The notes beneath the pieces were generated by a model, which was not told the origin of the DNA, made no database searches, and saw nothing but the letters and a program-made list of their open reading frames with translations. From assembly GCA_945910005.1 (NCBI GenBank), contig OX246743.1:5059518-5123517 (forward strand): DNA of 64,000 bases. Direction: 5' to 3'. Positions 56,881-64,000 of this stretch are shown piece after piece; position 1 is the first letter of the stretch; each line of letters opens with the position of its first letter. The translations under genes and the position numbers were made by a program. The DNA is from Isoperla grammatica (Eukaryota; Arthropoda; Insecta; Plecoptera; Perlodidae).

Positions 56881-58450
56881 GATATGTTTGATGTACATTG
56901 ATATATGTACCCCACAAGAACACAGAGCGTTACTATTCCACCCCACGAAAAGTATTGACCCTGCCGCATTGTACGTCTAAGTTTTACTTTTAATGTGGTC
57001 TAGCTTCACAGTTATAGTTTTGCCGTGATTACGTCTCTAGCGTTGACACTACATAAATCTGCAAGATAATATTTAGAGCTGTCCTTCGGTTTCATATTTT
57101 ATATATGTTTTCTTTTACTCATGTGGTAGGTGATGTATGATGGACTTGTCTTGAAGGCGAATACTGGCTGTTGACACGGACACGAAAAGCTCTTGCAAAC
57201 TCATCTAAAAATGTTAGATCAATGTGATTTACTTTCATATCTATTGAAACGATTTCAGATTTTGTACATATAGAATACCAACGTACATTTACATATTTTG
57301 TTTTTCTAGTTTATAATAACTGTTGTTTACGACTACGTGTACTGTGTACGTGTTCGTGTCCTCAATCATGAAATGACTTACTGCCTGGCTTCACGAATAA
57401 GTTCTTAAAACAGATCATCAAACATAAACAAAGTTGTGCTGATTTCAATTCATTCTGAAATGTGTGTATAATATATTATTATCTTGATTTATAAATAAAT
57501 AAATACAGCAACAACAACAATAATAATAAATCAATGAATCTATTCATCGTGCGAGTTCTCTTGTATTTATTTATTCTCGCCGATCAACTCCCACGTGAGT
57601 CCCCCCCCCCCCCCCCCCTCCAGCCCCTGCCAGGGCTCGATCAAGCCCTTGACGAGTCTTTGATCTCGATAGTGTTGGTTCATCCCCCCCCCCCTCTCGG
57701 TCTCGGCTTCGCTTAAGACCCCCACCACCCCACACAGCAGAACAGAATTCTCTCAAACGAATTTAGGTGAAATTCCATTCCTTTGCTTTAGTTACTGCAT
57801 GGCGGAATCACATTTTCTTTTGTGCGCCATCGCGGTATGTGAGATGCCTAGATTCATCACTGCTAGGCCGGGCCATGTGTTAATTCAGAAGGCTGAAGGC
57901 AAAGCGAGGAACGGGCTGATTTATACAGAGCCAGGGAAATAATACGACGCAAGCGATGCTTGTATAAACGTAACGTCACCATTCTTGTCGGTACTGAGAG
58001 GCTGAGAGGCGGTGTAATGCCGTGGCCCCACCGTCGTGGCGCCCAACTGTATAAGGATATGCCCAACTGGATGGATTATAGTTTTACCATCGTAGTTAAT
58101 CGTCGCGTTGTCCTTTAGATGTGGTTGAGTTTACTGTTTTATTGTCACGGTCGCTGTTTGTAGTCCGCTCGCTGTTGCGTGCATGCAACGAGGCTTACGG
58201 TGACGGTCCACGTGGTTGGGGGTGTAGTTGCGTGCGAGAACTAATGCATAGCCTACGTCACGCAGGTGGACGTGGTAGGTAAATATTACACAGTGTGAAA
58301 TGTGAATACATCAACATTAATGTTTATTCTGGTCGTAGTCATTCCGAAAAGTGAATATACTGATTACTGGGGAGGTGTGAGTTAACGGTTTGCGAGGGGT
58401 GTACACAGTATCCACCCTGATCAATGACGTTATTGATAAAATATAAGGTA
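56881..58450. other. Unassigned DNA with C tracts
   Basis: C runs lie at 57600-57619 and 57685-57694. Words at 56975-57060 resemble the body of the SINE-like repeat at 27790. An imperfect AAAT/ATA run lies near 57490. No gene. Confidence 0.4.
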
Positions 58451-59541
58451 TTGTGGGGCGTGACGTCACTAGTACACGCGCAACAGTGTGTGTATTGTAG
58501 GGCGTGACGTCACTAGTACACGCGCAACAGTGTGTGTATTGTAGGGCGTGACGTCACTAGTACACGCGCAACAGTGTGTGTATTGTAGGGCGTGACGTCA
58601 CCAGTACACGCGCAACAGTGTGTGTATTGTGGGGCGTGACGTCACTAGTACACGCGCAACAGTGTGTGTATTGTAGGGCGTGACGTCACTAGTACACGCG
58701 CAACAGTGTGTGTATTGTAGGGCGTGACGTCACCAGTACACGCGCAACAGTGTGTGTATTGTAGGGCGTGACGTCACTAGTACACGCGCAACAGTGTGTG
58801 TATTGTAGGGCGTGACGTCACCAGTACACGCGCAACAGTGTGTGTATTGTAAGGCGTGACGTCACTAGTACACGCGCAACAGTGTGTGTATTGTAGGGCG
58901 TGACGTCACCAGTACACGCGCAACAGTGTGTGTATTGTAGGGCGTGACGTCACTAGTACACGCGCAACAGTGTGTGTATTGTAGGGCGTGACGTCACCAG
59001 TACACGCGCAACAGTGTGTGTATTGTAAGGCGTGACGTCACTAGTACACGCGCAACAGTGTGTGTATTGTAGAGCGTGACGTCACCAGTACACGCGCAAC
59101 AGTGTGTGTATTGTAAGGCGTGACGTCACTAGTACACGCGCAACAGTGTGTGTATTGTAAGGCGTGACGTCACTAGTACACGCGCAACAGTGTGTGTATT
59201 GTAAGGCGTGACGTCACTAGTACACGCGCAACAGTGTGTGTATTGTAGGGCGTGACGTCACTAGTACACGCGCAACAGTGTGTGTATTGTAGGGCGTGAC
59301 GTCACTAGTACACGCGCAACAGTGTGTGTATTGTAGGGCGTGACGTCACTAGTACACGCGCAACAGTGTGTGTATTGTAGGGCGTGACGTCACTAGTACA
59401 CGCGCAACAGTGTGTGTATTGCAGGGCGTGACGTCACTAGTACACGCGCAACAGTGTGTGTATTGTAGGGCGTGACGTCACCAGTACACGCGCAACAGTG
59501 TGTGTACTGTAGGGCGTGACGTCACCAGTACACGCGCAACA
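58451..59541. repeat. 44-bp minisatellite, 25 copies, each with a CRE
   Basis: Units read GGGCGTGACGTCACTAGTAC, ACGCGCAACAGTGTGTGTAT and TGTA. TGACGTCA starts at 58461 and every 44 bp to 59517 without an indel, giving 25 copies, all intact. Variation is at CACTAG/CACCAG and GTAGGG/GTAAGG/GTGGGG, and in the middle CACTAG and CACCAG alternate (58725-59077), suggesting an 88-bp higher-order unit. TGACGTCA is the palindromic cAMP response element consensus. Confidence 0.98.
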
Positions 59542-60149
59542 GTTGGGCTGTGGGAGATGATGACAACCAAATGAATACATCAAATATTTACATGACGCGT
59601 TGCGTCGCCTGGACGAATGCCTGCCCGTCGGCCATCATCGGCCATCATCGGCAATGTTCGCGACGAGTCATCCGAGGAGCCTCCGTTCTCTTTCATCCCT
59701 TTTAGTAGCACATCTTATAACATGTAAGGTAATGATAATTATAGTGGCAACTACCTCACTATTCAGATTGTTATCTACTGCCCCTTTCGTGTTCGCTGAT
59801 TCACAGAAAATCAACAGATTCCTGGCGTTGGTCACACATTCGTAAATGCAGTCTTCCGTTACTGAGTAGAGCGCACAAGCATAATTAGCCACCCCCACTG
59901 TTCCAGTTGACCAATAGAAGGCCTTAATTGTCCCTAATGGACCTGATTCAATTAGATGGTAGGAACTAGAGAAGTAACCATTGGACCCGGCTATGTCGTA
60001 AGCATGAGCATACTAACGTTCGGCCTACTTACTGATAGTAATACTATCTATTAATGTACGAAAGCACTTGTCACTTGTATTAGTACTTAGATATTATGAA
60101 GGAGAAAACCCTTTATTTCGAGAGATGGAAGTCAAATTTTCCATTACCC
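59542..60149. other. Unassigned DNA
   Basis: GGCCATCATC is doubled at 59628-59650. No gene is recognised. Confidence 0.4.
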
Positions 60150-60235
60150 AGATGCTAACAAATCCGACCCCGCAGGGGCTTGAACCCAGGGTAGTCAGTT
60201 TAACCAATTGGTAGTGCTGAGTAAGCTCTTAAACC
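60150..60235 (-). repeat. tRNA-like SINE head at the edge of the 49-bp array
   Basis: On the minus strand CTTACTCAGCACTACCAATT (A-box position) is followed by GGTTAAACTGACTACC, a B box GGGTTCAAGCCCC and the body start GTCGGATTTGTTAGC. The tandem unit of the neighbouring array is exactly this tRNA-like segment, from before the A box into the B box. Confidence 0.55.
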
Positions 60236-61800
60236 CAGGGTAGTCAGTTTAACCAATTGGTAGTGCTGAGTAAGCTCTTAAACCCAGGGTAGTCAGTTTA
60301 ACCAATTGGTAGTGCTGAGTAAGCTCTTAAACCCAGGGTAGTCAGTTTAACCAATTGGTAGTGCTGAGTAAGCTCTTCAACCCAGGGTAGTCAGTTTAAC
60401 CAATTGGTAGTGCTGAGTAAGCTCTTAAACCCAGGGTAGTTGGTTTCACCAATTGGTAGTGCTGAGTAAGCTCTTAAACCCAGGGTAGTCAGTTTAACCA
60501 ATTGGTAGTGCTGAGTAAGCTCTTAAACCCAGGGTAGTCAGTTTAACCAATTGGTAGTGCTGAGTAAGCTCTTCAACCCAGGGTAGTCAGTTTAACCAAT
60601 TGGTAGTGCTGAGTAAGCTCTTAAACCCAGGGTAGTTGGTTTAACCAATTGGTAGTGCTGGGTAAGCTCTTAAACCCAGGGTAGTCAGTTTAACCAATTG
60701 GTAGTGCTGAGTAAGCTCTTAAACCCAGGGTAGTTGGTTTAACCAATTGGTAGTGCTGAGTAAGCTCTTAAACCCAGGGTAGTTGGTTTAACCAATTGGT
60801 AGTGCTGAGTAAGCTCTTAAACCCAGGGTAGTTGGTTTAACCAATTGGTAGTGCTGAGTAAGCTCTTAAACCCAGGGTAGTCAGTTTAACCAATTGGTAG
60901 TGCTGGGTAAGCTCTTAAACCCAGGGTAGTCAGTTTAACCAATTGGTAGTGCTGAGTAAGCTCTTAAACCCAGGGTAGTTGGTTTAACCAATTGGTAGTG
61001 CTGAGTAAGCTCTTCAACCCAGGGTAGTCAGTTTAACCAATTGGTAGTGCTGAGTAAGCTCTTAAACCCAGGGTAGTTGGTTTAACCAATTGGTAGTGCT
61101 GAGTAAGCTCTTAAACCCAGGGTAGTCAGTTTAACCAATTGGTAGTGCTGAGTAAGCTCTTAAACCCAGGGTAGTTGGTTTAACCAATTGGTAGTGCTGA
61201 GTAAGCTCTTCAACCCAGGGTAGTCAGTTTAACCAATTGGTAGTGCTGAGTAAGCTCTTAAACCCAGGGTAGTCAGTTTAACCAATTGGTAGTGCACTGG
61301 GTAAGCTCTTAAACCCAGGGTAGTTGGTTTAACCAATTGGTAGTGCTGAGTAAGCTCTTCAACCCAGGGTAGTCAGTTTAACCAATTGGTAGTGCTGAGT
61401 AAGCTCTTAAACCCAGGGTAGTCAGTTTAACCAATTGGTAGTGCTGAGTAAGCTCTTAAACCCAGGGTAGTCAGTTTAACCAATTGGTAGTGCTGAGTAA
61501 GCTCTTAAACCCAGGGTAGTTGGTTTCACCAATTGGTAGTGCACTGGGTAAGCTCTTAAACCCAGGGTAGTTGGCCTAATCAATTGGTAGTGCTGAGTAA
61601 GCTCTTAAACCCAGTGTAGTTGGTTTATCTAATTGATGGTGCTGAGTAAGCTCCTCAACCCAGGGGTGTTGGTTTAACCAATTGGTAGTGCACTGGGTAA
61701 GCTCCTCAACCCATGGTTGTTGGTTTAACCAATTGGTAGTGCTGAGGTAGCTCTTAAACCTAGGGTAGTTGGCCTAATCAATTGGGAGTGCACCGAGTAA
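60170..61800. repeat. 49-bp minisatellite, about 33 copies
   Basis: Units read AAACCCAGGGTAGTCAGTTT, AACCAATTGGTAGTGCTGAG and TAAGCTCTT. Variants are GTTGGTTT for GTCAGTTT, TTCAACCC for TTAAACCC, and GCACTGGG for GCTGAG. The last five or so units (61560 onward) are much more diverged than the centre, as expected at an array edge. ACCAATTGGT is a 10-bp palindrome with CCAAT on both strands. Confidence 0.97.
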
Positions 61801-62074
61801 TCTCCTGACGTATGTATATTAACCTGCAATTCCGTATGATTGCTTTACCATCATCATTATCTGCGTGCGGTGTAATTGTGTGGAAACATGTACACAAAAT
61901 ATCAAGGGCTGGTTGTCGTGTTGGTTGTCGCATTTCCACAATTAAGATTCTTGTATCAGGGATGCATGAAAGGCTAGGAGCCTATCTTTTGTCTCATGTT
62001 CTGTTGCACACCTACGCCATTTCATCGCGCGTCCAGTGTCGGGTGATTGCTTGTTGCTCATCAGTGAGTGTTAG
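61801..62074. other. Spacer between two arrays
   Basis: No feature is recognised. The 93-codon frame that crosses it runs into the next array and has no recognisable domain. Confidence 0.4.
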
Positions 62075-64000
62075 ATGTGACGTGCGCCAGTAGTTTCCTG
62101 TCTTCGAGTCAAGCCACTGCGCGTGCAAGAGCGGTGCTGAGTGTATCGTGTAGGACACACCATAGATACAAGTATTGCTACCTAGACACGTCTATGCTGG
62201 CCGCCATGTTGTATGATTGCTTGTTGCTCATAGTGGGTCAGTGAGAGCGCCAGTAGTTTCCTGTCTTCGAGTCAAGCCACTGCGCGTGCAAGAGCGGTGC
62301 TGAGTGTATCGTGTAGGACACACCATAGATACAAGTATTGCTACCTAGACACGTCTATGCTGGCCGCCATGTTGTATGATTGCTTGTTGCTCATAGTGTG
62401 TCAGTGAGAGCGCCAGTAGTTTCCTGTCTTCGAGTCAAGCCACTGCGCGTGCAAGAGCGGTGCTGAGTGTATCGTGTAGGACACACCATAGATACAAGTA
62501 TTGCTACGTCTATGCTGGCCGCCATGTTGTATGATTGCTTGTTGCTCATAGTGGGTCAGTGAGAGCGCCAGTAGTTTCCTGTCTTCGAGTCAAGCCACTG
62601 CGCGTGCAAGAGCGGTGGTGAGTGTATCGTGTAGGACACACCATAGATACAAGTATTGCTACGTCTATGCTGGCCGCCATGTTGTATGATTGCTTGTTGC
62701 TCATAGTGGGTCAGTGAGAGCGCCAGTAGTTTCCTGTCTTCGAGTCAAGCCACTGCGCGTGCAAGAGCGGTGCTGAGTGTATCGTGTAGGACACACCATA
62801 GATACAAGTATTGCTAGCTAGACACGTCTATGCTGGCCGCCATGTTGTATGATTGCTTGTTGCTCATAGTGGGTCAGTGAGAGCGCCAGTAGTTTCCTGT
62901 CTTCGAGTCAAGCCACTGCGCGTGCAAGAGCGGTGGTGAGTGTATCGTGTAGGACACACCATAGATACAAGTATTGCTAGCAAGACACGTCTATGCTGGC
63001 CGCCATGTTGTATGATTGCTTGTTGCTCATAGTGGGTCAGTGAGAGCGCCAGTAGTTTCCTGTCTTCGAGTCAAGCCACTGCGCGTGCAAGAGCGGTGGT
63101 GAGTGTATCGTGTAGGACACACCATAGATACAAGTATTGCTACCTAGACACGTCTATGCTGGCCGCCATGTTGTATGATTGCTTGTTGCTCGTAGTGGGT
63201 CATTGAGAGCGCCAGTAGTTTCCTGTCTTCGAGTCAAGCCACTGCGCGTGCAAGAGCGGTGGTGAGTGTATCGTGTAGGACACACCATAGATACAAGTAT
63301 TGCTACCAAGACACGTCTATGCTGGCCGCCATGTTGTATGATTGCTTGTTGCTCATAGTGGGTCAGTGAGAGCGCCAGTAGTTTCCTGTCTTCGAGTCAA
63401 GCCACTGCGCGTGCAAGAGCGGTGGTGAGTGTATCGTGTAGGACACACCATAGATACAAGTATTGCTACCAAGACACGTCTATGCTGGCCGCCATGTTGT
63501 ATGATTGCTTGTTGCTCGTAGTGGGTCAGTGAGAGCGCCAGTAGTTTCCTGTCTTCGAGTCAAGCCACTGCGCGTGCAAGAGCGGTGGTGAGTGTATCGT
63601 GTAGGACACACCATAGATACAAGTATTTCTAGCTAGACGCATCTATGCTGGCCGCCATGTTGTATGATTGCTTGTTGCTCATAGTGTGTCAGTGAGAGCG
63701 CCAGTAGTTTCCTGTCTTCGAGTCAAGCCACTGCGCGTGCAAGAGCGGTGGTGAGTGTATCGTGTAGGACACACCATAGATACAAGTATTGCTACGTCTA
63801 TGCTGGCCGCCATGTTGTATGATTGCTTGTTGCTCATAGTGGGTCAGTGAGAGCGCCAGTAGTTTCCTGTCTTCGAGTCAAGCCACTGCGCGTGCAAGAG
63901 CGGTGGTGAGTGTATCGTGTAGGACACACCATAGATACAAGTATTTCTAGCTAGACGCATCTATGCTGGCCGCCATGTTGTATGATTGCTTGTTGCTCAT
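62075..64000. repeat. 163-bp satellite-like array, about 12 copies, cut by the window end
   Basis: Units contain GCGCCAGTAGTTTCCTGTCT, TCGAGTCAAGCCACTGCGCG, TGCAAGAGCGGTGSTGAGTG, TATCGTGTAGGACACACCAT, AGATACAAGTATTGCTA and GGCCGCCATGTTGTATGATT. A 155-bp form lacks the 8 bp before CGTCTATGC. The array does not end inside the window. Confidence 0.97.

Overview
This is eukaryotic, almost certainly animal, nuclear DNA. The evidence is three copies of a tRNA-headed SINE, a 5S-rRNA-headed SINE, two LINE 3' fragments, several MITE-like inverted-repeat elements, and long CA, AAAT and AATG microsatellites with no dense ORFs. A marine invertebrate seems likely, but that is inference and the taxon cannot be fixed from this window. 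I find no host protein-coding gene I can defend. The only recognisable protein-coding sequences are two decayed reverse-transcriptase C-terminal fragments (6735-7159 minus and 18966-19229 plus). The long open frames at 2983-4781, 26146-27564 and 32856-33926 are by-products of tandem repeats whose unit length is divisible by three.

The dominant feature is minisatellite DNA. I count about 17 arrays with different, apparently unrelated units: 60 bp (2824-5470), 54 (10150-10490), 41 (10515-11485), 40 (18800-20095), 53 (23541-24138), 30 (25427-25785), 72 (26136-27497), 60 (32400-33847), 79 (33848-34175), 68 (35860-36063), about 112 (36727-38070), 91 (43175-47290), 85 (52165-53497), 17 (55313-56093), 44 (58451-59541), 49 (60170-61800) and 163 (62075 to the window end). 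Together they fill about 20 kb, close to a third of the window. Several keep strict phase with no indels, and several show higher-order structure.

Between the arrays lie transposon remains. A 1,167-bp terminal-inverted-repeat element sits cleanly inside the 91-bp array, and a LINE 3' end sits cleanly inside the 40-bp array. There is a 642-bp element with 181-bp inverted arms and a TTATA target duplication, a Mutator-like element with an imperfect 9-bp duplication, a small element with a TAA duplication, a three-copy MITE family, and a perfect 235-bp palindrome at 21253-21487.

There are no operons and no gene-to-gene logic to describe. The functional candidates are motif arrays: 25 perfect TGACGTCA (CRE) sites every 44 bp, 16 let-7 8-mer target sites about every 85 bp, and 19 CACGTG E-boxes every 72 bp. 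These are motif observations made after looking, and nothing in the sequence alone shows that they are used.
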